The position numbers and the translations under genes are program-made. 38,303 nucleotides of DNA from Dehalococcoidia bacterium (GTDB lineage: Bacteria > Chloroflexota > Dehalococcoidia > Lucifugimonadales > Lucifugimonadaceae): NCBI GenBank assembly GCA_026421215.1, contig JAPKBN010000017.1:1-38303 (forward strand), in the 5' to 3' direction. Positions 25,381-33,593 of this stretch are shown here, one piece after another (position 1 is the stretch's first letter; every line of letters starts with the position of its first letter). Below the pieces are notes generated by a model. The model was given only the letters and a program-made list of their open reading frames with translations. It was not told the DNA's origin and made no database searches.

Positions 25381-26211
25381 TCAGTCTGCCAACACCTGCC
25401 AGTACCGACGGCCTTCGATCTCCACAATGTGACCGATGTTCCCATCGTATCGGAGGTGTCCTGCGGCCACTGTGAGTTTATCGGTAATGGCCTTCTCGAT
25501 AAGCATCTGTCGGGATGCAATCGCCGCTTCTTTGTCCAGGTCAGCCCGGAACGACCATCCGGGCTCCTGAAGTTGTGCGGGTGTATGCAATACGTCGCCA
25601 GTGATTATCGCGGCCGCGCCGCCTGACTCGATTAAAATTGACTGATGACCGGGCGTGTGTCCTGGCGTGCCCAGGGTACGTATTCCTGTGAATATCTTTT
25701 GATCGTCCTCGACGAGGTCCAGAACCTGGAGGTCTTCCAGTGGAAGTGCGTTATCGCGAACGTGCGGCGCAAGGTTGTCCTGGCTCGTCCAGTGCTCCCA
25801 GTCCACACGCGACACGATGTATCGGGCTCGCGAGAAGGTCGGCTTGCCGTCCACGATGTTCCAGCCCACATGGTCCGGATGAATATGCGTGTTTATCACA
25901 CCGTCGACGTCCGATGGCTGAACGCCGACCCCCGCCAGGTTCTCGAGAAGCTTTCCTTCGACACCGTTCATCGCCGCATGAGGTCCTGGGCCAAGCCCGG
26001 TGTCCACTATCGCGGTGAAGTCATCAGATCGCAGCACAAACACGCCGTAGTTGCGCGGGTATAAACCTTCCGCGTTTAGCGAAGACTCCCGGTACGGTTC
26101 CCATGCGTCTATCGGGACTTCTGGGAACGGCTCGGTTGTTGGCGCGGGAGGTGGCACGAAGTCACAGATAGCGATGATCTCGATGCTGCCGATCTTGGTC
26201 CGTAGAGCCAC
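25381..26211 (-). CDS. Metallo-beta-lactamase-fold hydrolase, copy 2
   Basis: 276 aa, GTG start with an overlapping GGAGAGA ribosome site. Same architecture as copy 1: THIHPDHVGWN (H109, H111, D113, H114), GTPGHTPGHQS and ITGDVLH. Both copies keep the full metal-ligand set, so both are probably active. The N-terminus differs (CDFVPPPAPTTEPFPEVPIDAWEP). The tandem arrangement suggests duplication followed by substrate divergence. Confidence 0.9.
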   Translation of the reverse strand: MALRTKIGSIEIIAICDFVPPPAPTTEPFPEVPIDAWEPYRESSLNAEGLYPRNYGVFVLRSDDFTAIVDTGLGPGPHAAMNGVEGKLLENLAGVGVQPSDVDGVINTHIHPDHVGWNIVDGKPTFSRARYIVSRVDWEHWTSQDNLAPHVRDNALPLEDLQVLDLVEDDQKIFTGIRTLGTPGHTPGHQSILIESGGAAAIITGDVLHTPAQLQEPGWSFRADLDKEAAIASRQMLIEKAITDKLTVAAGHLRYDGNIGHIVEIEGRRYWQVLAD

Positions 26212-26262
26212 TCTCTCTCCTAATACTAGTTAAAGCGCGTAAACCCCAAAACGTAATGAGCG

Positions 26263-26778
26263 TCAGGGTGTAATTTCAACTCCCCCGCGTGTCAGTGAAA
26301 TCCGCCGCTCGCCAAGCTGCAAAGACACGTCGCCGAGCCGCTCTAGTTCGGCGACCACCTGTTCCATCCGATCGTCCAGTGGAGCGCTTTCGTTGCCCAA
26401 CCGTCGGGCTGCGTCGCCACGCGGAGGCACGTTGCCCCACAGCGTGCGAATGGGGCTCGATTTGATGTAGGTCGATAGCCCGTCCATGAAGGCGGTAAAC
26501 GCCAATTGCGAGACTGAGTGCGGTGCATGATCGGCGGATGGCTCTGCGAACCTGAACTCGATCACCATACCGTCGGAGGACGTGTCGATCACCTGGAACA
26601 CAAGCTGAGGCGCGGGCGAAGAGGTGAATGCCACTGCGCCCTCCGGCGAACTCTGCGCCGCTTCACGTATGGCAGCCTGAGTGGTGCGCAACAGTGAGTG
26701 GAACGCCGAGACGGATTGCGTTACGGAGGGTAGGCCTAGAATCAGGGCATCTTTTCTGCCGGTGCTTTCGGGACTCAT
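26263..26778 (-). CDS. Unknown protein translationally coupled to selB
   Basis: 171 aa. The ATG shares ATGA (26775-26778) with the selB stop codon, so it is translated by coupling with selB. No family is recognised. It has no signal peptide, membrane helix or cysteine. The C-terminal third (LDDRMEQVVAELERLGDVSLQLGERRISLTRGGVEI) looks like a helix followed by two beta strands, and the middle (LVFQVIDTSSDGMVIEFRF) like a beta hairpin. Its position suggests, but does not show, a role linked to selenoprotein synthesis. Confidence 0.75.
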   Translation of the reverse strand: MSPESTGRKDALILGLPSVTQSVSAFHSLLRTTQAAIREAAQSSPEGAVAFTSSPAPQLVFQVIDTSSDGMVIEFRFAEPSADHAPHSVSQLAFTAFMDGLSTYIKSSPIRTLWGNVPPRGDAARRLGNESAPLDDRMEQVVAELERLGDVSLQLGERRISLTRGGVEITP

Positions 26779-28628
26779 CGCAACACCCGTTCGTCACCAA
26801 CACGACGCGTGATCTGCTGGCGATCAAGGTGCTCAAGCAGGGCGAGCGTGTACTTCCGGCTGGTGCCAAACATTTCACGCACGTCCGTGATGGTGATCTG
26901 GCCGCTCTCGGCAGCCTGTTGGCGAACACCATCTAGCATTTGATCGTAGGCTGATTTCAGGAAAACGACATCTTCAGACGCGCGCACAACCTCACCCTGC
27001 TCGGCGAGCGCTCCTATCAGCTCGGGGTCTATTGGCCGGTCGGTCGGGGGCGAGTAAGGATTCTCGGCGAGCTCTTTTAGATATCTATCAGCGACCTGCT
27101 TCTCCGCATCGCTCAATTCCGGCGCGTGACCCGGGATTCGTACCGTAGATCCGTCGTCGCTTATAGTCGAGTCTATGACCAGTTGATCGATCACCAGATT
27201 GAAAACCGCCGCCCGCATTTCAAGTCGGCTCCTCAACTCTTCTCTGGGGATTCCCTGTCGTAACGGGAATGAGGCGTGATATCCGCTGACGGCGCTCGTG
27301 GCGGTCGCAGCAACCTGTGCCCAGCCGCTCGATGAGTAGAATATTTGATTGTGGCCATCACCAAGCGGCACGGCAAGACCGTCCCCCACAAGTTCTTCGA
27401 GTTGCTCTCCGATAGTTCCATCGTCCAGATTCGCCGCCGTGGCGAGTGCCTTCGCTGTTGCCGGTTCGGTCGATGCGAGGGCGCTTTGGAGGACATCGGC
27501 CTCCGATCCTTGACGTAGGGTCTCAAGACGATCAAGTGTCGGTTGATTCTTTCGGCGGTGTCTCTGGGCTTGAGCCTCGATCACGACGCCGCCTCCGAGC
27601 GTGTAGTTGGAGTCGCGGATAACAAATGGATCATCCTTCACTACAGGCATTGGATCTTGCAGCTTGATTTGCGCCAAGCTTGTATCACCAGGTGACATCT
27701 CATCCACCGCTAGAAGCCTTATCCGGGCTGGCGTCTCAGCTGCGCCGGCGTGGAAAGTTACGGTCGCGTTGTGCTTGATAGACCGGGGCGCATCTGGGAT
27801 CAACCGAAGTGACACATCGATTGCGTCTCCGGCGGACAGCCATCTCGGCGTCGTCAACACATCGCCGCGGGACACTTCATCGTGAGACACGCCGCCAAGG
27901 TTGACGGCGACGCGTGTACCGGGGAATGCGATTTCTTCAGCGGTCTGGTGTGTCTGAAGACCGCGGATTCTGGCCTTCAGGCCCTTGGGCAATAGCTCCA
28001 CTTCTTGCCCCACACGAAGGGTTCCATCGACCAGAGTCCCGGTCGCGACGGTGCCGAAACCTGAGATGGTGAACGATCGATCGACCGGTAGGCGGGGACG
28101 ACCCATATCACGTTTGTCCGGCATCTCATCCAGTGCTGCGTCTATCGTCTTGAGCAGTTCTTCGAGCCCGTCGCCTGTAATGGCGGATACAGGCAGAATA
28201 GGAGAACTTTCAAGCGACGTGCCGACCAACGTTTCTTCGATATCAAGCGTCACAAGGTCGACCCAGTCCGGTTCTACAAGGTCGCTCTTGGTAAGCGCCA
28301 CTATGCAGCGCTCAATTCCCAGAAGATCGAGGATGGCCAGATGCTCACGGGTCTGGGGCATGACGCCCTCGTCGGCGGCGACGATCAATAGCGCCAGGTC
28401 GACGCCGCCTGCACCCATCAACATCGTCTTGATGAAACGCTCGTGGCCCGGCACATCGACCACGCTGACCTCACGACCGCCGGGCAGCCTAACCCAGGCG
28501 AACCCGAGTTCGATGGTCATCCCCCGTACCTTTTCCTCACGTAGACGGTCAGGATCGATCCCGGTCAGGGCTTCGATCAGGGTCGACTTGCCGTGGTCGA
28601 CGTGGCCAGCGGTACCGATCACGAACAT
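26775..28628 (-). CDS. selB: Selenocysteine-specific elongation factor SelB
   Basis: 617 aa from ATG 28628, chosen because the protein then begins MFVIGTAGHVDHGKST as in all SelB; the frame is open to 28796 but the extra 56 residues are not SelB-like. It is a GTPase that brings Sec-tRNA to UGA codons with a SECIS element. Motifs: GHVDHGKST (8-16), GMTIELGFAW, DVPGHE, TKSD, then EF-Tu-like domains 2-3 and C-terminal winged helices that bind the SECIS hairpin (ending TDVREMFGTSRKYTLALLEHLDRQQITRRVGDERVL). There is no Shine-Dalgarno site; TAACTT lies seven bases upstream of the ATG. selA, selC and selD are not in the window. Confidence 0.95.
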   Translation of the reverse strand: MFVIGTAGHVDHGKSTLIEALTGIDPDRLREEKVRGMTIELGFAWVRLPGGREVSVVDVPGHERFIKTMLMGAGGVDLALLIVAADEGVMPQTREHLAILDLLGIERCIVALTKSDLVEPDWVDLVTLDIEETLVGTSLESSPILPVSAITGDGLEELLKTIDAALDEMPDKRDMGRPRLPVDRSFTISGFGTVATGTLVDGTLRVGQEVELLPKGLKARIRGLQTHQTAEEIAFPGTRVAVNLGGVSHDEVSRGDVLTTPRWLSAGDAIDVSLRLIPDAPRSIKHNATVTFHAGAAETPARIRLLAVDEMSPGDTSLAQIKLQDPMPVVKDDPFVIRDSNYTLGGGVVIEAQAQRHRRKNQPTLDRLETLRQGSEADVLQSALASTEPATAKALATAANLDDGTIGEQLEELVGDGLAVPLGDGHNQIFYSSSGWAQVAATATSAVSGYHASFPLRQGIPREELRSRLEMRAAVFNLVIDQLVIDSTISDDGSTVRIPGHAPELSDAEKQVADRYLKELAENPYSPPTDRPIDPELIGALAEQGEVVRASEDVVFLKSAYDQMLDGVRQQAAESGQITITDVREMFGTSRKYTLALLEHLDRQQITRRVGDERVLR

Positions 28629-28635
28629 AGGCCGG

Positions 28636-28641
28636 AAGTTA
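28636..28641 (-). promoter_or_regulatory. Possible leaderless -10 element of selB
   Basis: On the minus strand TAACTT (TANNNT pattern) ends seven bases before the selB ATG, so the mRNA would start at or next to the start codon. No convincing -35 was seen. Confidence 0.3.
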
Positions 28642-28844
28642 TCCCTGGGGCTTCGTGTGGAAATCAGAGGCGGGCGGGTCGGCGTGTGACATAGCACGCG
28701 GGCTACTATCCCCGGGCACCCAAAATCAAGAGGAACCGACGATAACACAGGAGTCGGAGGAATCTGGATCGCGACTTCCCCGGAGCGGACGTACAATCTG
28801 CAGGCTCCAATCCATCATAAAAACCAACAGGAAGGCAATCCCGA

Positions 28845-29831
28845 TTGGCATTCACTCACATATTTGCCGGAGATCCCCTTGACCGGGCAGACGTAGAGCG
28901 TCGGGATGACCAGTGGATAGCGGAACGCCTCTCAAATTCAAACTCCCGGATTCTTCCGTTCTGGCGGCTGAATCCGCTTGCGACCGTTGGGGATGAGCCG
29001 AAGCTGGCCTGGCAGGACAACGACATCATGGCGCACGCGGCTGATAACGCCGTGCCGGTCCTTCTTGGGATCAAGGACGAAATTGCTCATTTCGCCATCG
29101 ACGTCACCGGCGGAGCAAAGGTCGCTACGGACGTGGATGGTGGGGGCGAGGAGAACCCGGCGGGGCTTCTTGGACTGCCGGACGGGATGACATTCCAGGA
29201 TGCCCGGGGTGTAGCGACCGAGATATCTGGAGAAGAATCCGGAACAATGGCATACGCCCGGGCCGTTATCGGTTGGCACCAGCGCCACGGGTTTTGCCCG
29301 AACTGCGGCGAGGCCACGCACGCCACAAAGGGTGGAAAGGAGCGGATATGTGACGCATGCGGCGCGCACCACTTCCCACGCACAGACCCGGTGGCGATCA
29401 TGGCGGTCACGGACGGCGAGCGATGCCTGCTAGGGCAGGGCCGCGCACGCCGGACAAGTCGCTTTTACTCTGCTCTGGCCGGGTTTATCGACCAGGGCGA
29501 GTCGATCGAAGAAGCGGTACGGCGAGAGGTATTTGAAGAAGGCGGTATTCGTGTCGGAGATGTTCGATACCACTCGTCACAACCGTGGCCCTTCCCGTCG
29601 TCCCTCATGATCGGCTGTATCGCTCAGGCAATTACTACGGACATCAAGATAGACCCGAAGGAGATGTCCGACGTCCGATGGGTATCTCGGGACGAGGTGC
29701 TAGCCGCGCTCGAAATAGCGTCAGCGCCGGGCTACTCCCTTACAGTCGACCCCGGAGGGGACGGTGTCCGGGTACCGGGACCGATCGCGATAGCGCACCA
29801 CATCATCAAAGCTTGGGCGAACGGCGAGTAG
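28845..29831 (+). CDS. nudC: NADH pyrophosphatase NudC (NAD-capped RNA decapping enzyme)
   Basis: 328 aa, TTG start with AGGAAGG upstream. It hydrolyses NADH to NMNH and AMP and removes NAD caps from RNA. A four-Cys zinc site (C151, C154, C169, C172) precedes the Nudix box GFIDQGESIEEAVRREVFEE (from 213), and the NudC signature SQPWPFPSSLM is at 245-255. The N-terminal 140 residues are the less conserved NUDIX-like domain and make the protein longer than the E. coli form. It is divergent from selB across a 216-bp gap. Confidence 0.95.
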   Translation: MAFTHIFAGDPLDRADVERRDDQWIAERLSNSNSRILPFWRLNPLATVGDEPKLAWQDNDIMAHAADNAVPVLLGIKDEIAHFAIDVTGGAKVATDVDGGGEENPAGLLGLPDGMTFQDARGVATEISGEESGTMAYARAVIGWHQRHGFCPNCGEATHATKGGKERICDACGAHHFPRTDPVAIMAVTDGERCLLGQGRARRTSRFYSALAGFIDQGESIEEAVRREVFEEGGIRVGDVRYHSSQPWPFPSSLMIGCIAQAITTDIKIDPKEMSDVRWVSRDEVLAALEIASAPGYSLTVDPGGDGVRVPGPIAIAHHIIKAWANGE

Positions 29832-29854
29832 GGAATCTTTTCTAACCTCCTTCC

Positions 29855-31123
29855 TTAATAATTCCCGGGCAGATTGGCCTCTGCCGACGCCGTTACGAAC
29901 CGCTCGAACACTTCGTTGCCGAGCAGATGGCCACTGTCGCTCAGCCGAATCCCAACCTCATCACTTACCAACAGGCCCATTCCTGATAGTTCATCTATCA
30001 ATGGCCCGAACACATCACTAATGTCGGTTCCAAACCGCGCTAGGAACTCGTCAGTCCGGATACCTCTTGAGAGCCGCATCCCCATCATCATCGTGTCTGC
30101 AAGCTCCATCGTCGCAGTAACCGGCTCAACCGATTCCAGGATTCGCAGAGACGAAAGTGCCTCCACTGGATCCCCTTCGGGCAGAACGCCACCAAACAAA
30201 TCAACGTATCGACGTGGCGATCTCAAAGCAGCGAATCGCCGATTTGGCAGATACGAGTGCGCGCCCGGTCCCACACCCAGATACGGCGCATTCAGCCAGT
30301 AAGCCAGGTTGTGCCGACTCTCTCGGTCCGGGAGCGACCAGTTGGAAATCTCGTAGTGATCAAAGCCGGCATCGCCAAGCGCCGATTCCGCGTACAAATA
30401 CATATCGGCGGCGAGGTCCGGATCCGGGTCTGCGACCTCGCCACTCTTCACCATTGCGTCGAGTGGAGTGCCTGGCTCCAGCGTGAGCGCGTACAACGAC
30501 AAATGCTCAGGTCGAAGAGCGATTACACAGGCCACAGAGTCTCGCCACTGTTCAATGGTCTGGCCCGAGAGCCCGAACATCAGGTCCAAGTTGATGTTTT
30601 CAAAACCGGCTTGCCTTGCTGATTGGTACGCGCCGATAGCCGTTTCCGCGTCGTGACGTCGACTTAGTGATTTCAGCAGTCCATCGTCAAGGCTCTGCAC
30701 GCCGATGCTCAGCCGGTTAATACCGGCGCCGATGTATCGGGTCAGGTCATGCCGTGAGTAATCGCCTGGATTCGACTCCAACGTTACCTCGGCACCATCA
30801 TCCACATCGAACGCCTCAAAGATGGCGGCACAGATTGCCTCGATGCCCTCAATCGGGACGTAAGACGGAGTGCCACCCCCGAAGAAGACCGTCGAGACCT
30901 TGGGCCTGGAAAGCCCGCGCCCCCAGAAACGGATCTCCGTCTCAAGCGCGCTCAGGTAGCCGGGGATTAATGCCTCGATACCGGCGTAGGTATTGAAATC
31001 GCAGTAGTGGCACTTCGTCTCGCAAAACGGAATATGGACGTAAAGCGATAGGCCATTCGAACCGCCCTCAGTGGTTTGTGATTCCGGCGTCCCGGCTGGA
31101 TTTACGCGGACCCTGGAGTCCAT
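29855..31123 (-). CDS. hemW: HemW-like radical SAM protein (heme chaperone)
   Basis: 422 aa. The radical SAM motif CETKCHYC (C34, C38, C41) and FGGGTPSYV (81-89) are present, along with INRLSIGVQSLDDGLLKSLSRRHD, NLDLMFGLSGQT and the HemW-type RHNLAYW signature. The family was long annotated as coproporphyrinogen III oxidase, but proteins of this subgroup bind heme and deliver it. The first 24 residues before LSLYVHIPFC are a non-conserved extension. The start overlaps the upstream unknown gene by 22 bp, so both are probably in one transcript with ychF. Confidence 0.92.
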   Translation of the reverse strand: MDSRVRVNPAGTPESQTTEGGSNGLSLYVHIPFCETKCHYCDFNTYAGIEALIPGYLSALETEIRFWGRGLSRPKVSTVFFGGGTPSYVPIEGIEAICAAIFEAFDVDDGAEVTLESNPGDYSRHDLTRYIGAGINRLSIGVQSLDDGLLKSLSRRHDAETAIGAYQSARQAGFENINLDLMFGLSGQTIEQWRDSVACVIALRPEHLSLYALTLEPGTPLDAMVKSGEVADPDPDLAADMYLYAESALGDAGFDHYEISNWSLPDRESRHNLAYWLNAPYLGVGPGAHSYLPNRRFAALRSPRRYVDLFGGVLPEGDPVEALSSLRILESVEPVTATMELADTMMMGMRLSRGIRTDEFLARFGTDISDVFGPLIDELSGMGLLVSDEVGIRLSDSGHLLGNEVFERFVTASAEANLPGNY

Positions 31124-31842
31124 AGCCCAGTTCCGCCGTTCTCCGGCTCGCCTTGTGAATGATCGTGACCCGCATGTGGATCTTCGCCTGCGGCTACGGC
31201 TTCCTGTGCCCGTTGCGCCTCGGCCATCGCTTGTTCGCTTGCTTCACGTGTCCAACGCACCAGCTCGTCGAGTTCCGGTGGCATCACGTTGAACTGCTCG
31301 GCACCCTCCGGCATCTTTATGCTACGGGCCGAGGAGATGATCACGATGGCGGCCTCGGCGTCACCAATTTTCTCCTCTAGGGCTTTTGACATTCCTTCAA
31401 AGCGTGCTTCGGCCGCCGCCGCGTACTTCTCCTGGATAACGTCGGCCACTGCCTGGCTCGAAAGCCCGACCTGCATGCAACGGGACCAATCCACTATCTG
31501 GGAGAAAAGGTCGTCGTTGTCGAACGCCTCAAGCGTCGCGCCTGACTCCATCCGATTCTTGACCATTGACCATGCCGGCTGATTCACCTGCGAGACCAGA
31601 TTCAGGCCAAGATCGCCGGATACAGACACGGCCTCGTGGAATATTCGCTTGACCATCCCCGCCCGCGCCTCTAATTGTGAGACGTTGGCGTTGATGGCAT
31701 CCCAGTAGTTTTTCAGTCGGCTGGTGAATCCCTCCGGTGCGCCCGGCAAAGGCGAAACCATTGTGACGAGATAAACCTTGCGTTTGCCTATCACAGCCGA
31801 TGCATCCGGCCTTTCGATCCGTCCAAGTTCTTCAGGCGCCAT
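31102..31842 (-). CDS. Unknown protein with His-rich tail
   Basis: 246 aa, GGAGA about ten bases before the ATG. No family could be named. The sequence is mostly predicted helix, without signal peptide or membrane span. VYLVTMVSPLPGAPEGFTSRLKNYWDAIN near the start and AIVIISSARSIKMPEGAEQFNVMPPELDELVRW are its most distinctive parts. The C-terminus is Ala/Glu-rich and then DPHAGHDHSQGEPENGG, a His/Asp patch that could bind metal. Its end overlaps the hemW start by 22 bp, and ychF ends 68 bp upstream of its own start. Confidence 0.8.
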   Translation of the reverse strand: MAPEELGRIERPDASAVIGKRKVYLVTMVSPLPGAPEGFTSRLKNYWDAINANVSQLEARAGMVKRIFHEAVSVSGDLGLNLVSQVNQPAWSMVKNRMESGATLEAFDNDDLFSQIVDWSRCMQVGLSSQAVADVIQEKYAAAAEARFEGMSKALEEKIGDAEAAIVIISSARSIKMPEGAEQFNVMPPELDELVRWTREASEQAMAEAQRAQEAVAAGEDPHAGHDHSQGEPENGGTGLWTPGSA

Positions 31843-31910
31843 TTAGTTCCATCTCCCGTATTGGCCTGTTGCTCCACATCTCTGGAATCGCTTGCGGCCG
31901 CTTGTGATCG

Positions 31911-33008
31911 TTATACCGAGAACAGGAAATTGACTGTGTCACCATCCTGCATCAAGTACTCACGTCCCTCAGACCGAAGTAGTCCTCGCGTGCGCGCTTC
32001 CGCCTGGCTGCCACATTTGAGAAGGTCATCGTAAGCGACCACCTCGCCGCGGATGAAGCCGCGTTCGATGTCCGAGTGGATTCGCCCCGCAGCAACGGCC
32101 GCAGGAGTGTCGCGCTCCACCGTCCATGCGCGCACCTCATCCTCGCCTACGGTCAGGAACGAAATCAGGCCGAGAACTTCGTATGACATATTAATGATGC
32201 GGGACAGACCAGATTCCCCTGCTTTCATCGATTCCCGGAAGTCTGCCTCCTCATCTGCGTCCATCCCCGCTAGTTCAGCTTCAAGAGAGGCGCAGACTGC
32301 GACGGCGCCCGACTTCTGAGTGCCTACAGCTTCCGAGGCTTCGGACGACATCTGGTCAGCAGTCGGGATCTCGCCCTCGCCAATGTTGACGGCGACAAGG
32401 AAGGGCAGGGCGGACAGTAGGAAGGTGTCGCGCACCGCGCCACGCTCCTGCGCCGTGAACTCCCTGGCTCTAAGGGGTGTGCCTTCTTCAAGTTCTGACT
32501 GGAGATGCCGCAACGATTCGATGTCGTTATTTATGCGTACCCGATCAGCCTGATTCGCACCCTTTATGTCCTTGGTCAGCCGCTCGATCCGCCGATCCAG
32601 CAGGGCGATATCGGCGAATAGCAGGTCGAATGCGATATCGGACACGTCCCGCCGCCAGTCGGTCCCGCCTTTGACGTGCGGCACGGAGGCGTCTTCAAAT
32701 CCGCGCACGACAACCAGCACGGCGTCCACCGTCTGCAACTGCGTCAGCGCCTCCCCGGCGAACATCCCACCTTTCGGACCGTCGTACTCGGACGGTCCCG
32801 GCAAGTCCACGTAGGTGACCTCCGCGGGCACGGTGCGTTGTGGCTTGTATAACTCGGTCAGGGCGTCGAGACGATTGTCTGGAACGTGCGCAACCCCGAG
32901 ATTCGCTCCCCTGCCGGCGGCGAAACCTGTCGCAGCGCGCCCGCGGGTGAGCGCGTTAAAAAGCGTTGTTTTACCGCTTGCCGGCAAGCCGATGATCCCG
33001 ATGCGCAT
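31911..33008 (-). CDS. ychF: Redox-regulated ATPase YchF (OBG family)
   Basis: 365 aa. P-loop GLPASGKT (7-14), where most YchF have GLPNVGKST; YVDLPGPSEYDGPKGG is the switch region, and LPFLVAVNIGEGEI carries the nucleotide-specificity segment. The C-terminal TGS domain is clear (AGRIHSDIERGFIRGEVVAYDDLLKCGSQAEARTRGLLRSEGREYLMQDGD). The family binds ATP and the ribosome and takes part in stress responses. The P-loop variant and the altered specificity region mark it as a divergent branch, so the exact biochemical role is less sure than the family. Confidence 0.92.
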   Translation of the reverse strand: MRIGIIGLPASGKTTLFNALTRGRAATGFAAGRGANLGVAHVPDNRLDALTELYKPQRTVPAEVTYVDLPGPSEYDGPKGGMFAGEALTQLQTVDAVLVVVRGFEDASVPHVKGGTDWRRDVSDIAFDLLFADIALLDRRIERLTKDIKGANQADRVRINNDIESLRHLQSELEEGTPLRAREFTAQERGAVRDTFLLSALPFLVAVNIGEGEIPTADQMSSEASEAVGTQKSGAVAVCASLEAELAGMDADEEADFRESMKAGESGLSRIINMSYEVLGLISFLTVGEDEVRAWTVERDTPAAVAAGRIHSDIERGFIRGEVVAYDDLLKCGSQAEARTRGLLRSEGREYLMQDGDTVNFLFSV

Positions 33009-33132
33009 TAAGTGTGCAATACCTCGTCGCGACCCATTGGGGCGCCATATTTTTTTGGAGTGTTAATTATGGACGTTCGCGGGCGTGTGACAACGGGAAA
33101 CTTAAAAGTGACCGGAGTATTGCCTGTCGTCA

Positions 33133-33492
33133 CTATTGAGGAGGATCCTCGTCCGCGTATCGGAACGTGCCATCAACGGTCTGTCCCTTCTCGTCGGGTG
33201 GTTCATCTCGATCAGCGTTACCTTCCCCACGGATTCGTTCGAGGACGACATCGTGTGGAGCCAGAATGAAGAACAAGAGCAGCAGGCCGCCTGCCACGAT
33301 CAGGTCGTCCACCCACCCGACCACCGGTATGATGTCCGGTAACAGGTCCAACGGCGACAGGACGTAGATGATCGCAAGGATCGGCAGTAACTTGATCTTG
33401 ATGCCAACCCGACGGTCCAGAAACAACCCCCACGTCAGCCGAATGGCCGACAGGATTAATGGAAAGTACCTGATGAGCAGAAGTGTGCGCAT
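33133..33492 (-). CDS. DUF1232 membrane protein
   Basis: 119 aa. The DUF1232 signature YVLSPLDLLPDIIPVVGWVDDLIVAGGLLLLFF occupies about residues 43-76, with hydrophobic segments at roughly 1-24, 35-60 and 65-80. It is a small inner-membrane protein of unknown role. The last 35 residues are hydrophilic and rich in Asp, Glu and Arg. It lies upstream of ychF on the same strand (124 bp gap) and is divergent from holA. Confidence 0.85.
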   Translation of the reverse strand: MRTLLLIRYFPLILSAIRLTWGLFLDRRVGIKIKLLPILAIIYVLSPLDLLPDIIPVVGWVDDLIVAGGLLLLFFILAPHDVVLERIRGEGNADRDEPPDEKGQTVDGTFRYADEDPPQ

Positions 33493-33593
33493 GGGGTAAA
33501 AGTTGCTCGGTGGTTGAACCTGATCGTAACGAAATCGTCTCCCGCCAGTTTATCTGACCCAGATTCTCTTATCTCACGTGGGGATCCTTCCCA

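Noticed and set aside
28740-28810. tRNA-Sec-like stretch beside selB
   Set aside because: A GGAGTCG...CGACTTCC pairing drew attention, but there is no GTTCRANYC T-loop, no TCA anticodon loop and no long variable arm in place.
33069-33269. Plus-strand ORF starting MDVRGRVTTGNLKV with GGAG nine bases upstream
   Set aside because: Most of it runs antisense through the 3' end of the DUF1232 gene and the later residues look like a shadow translation.
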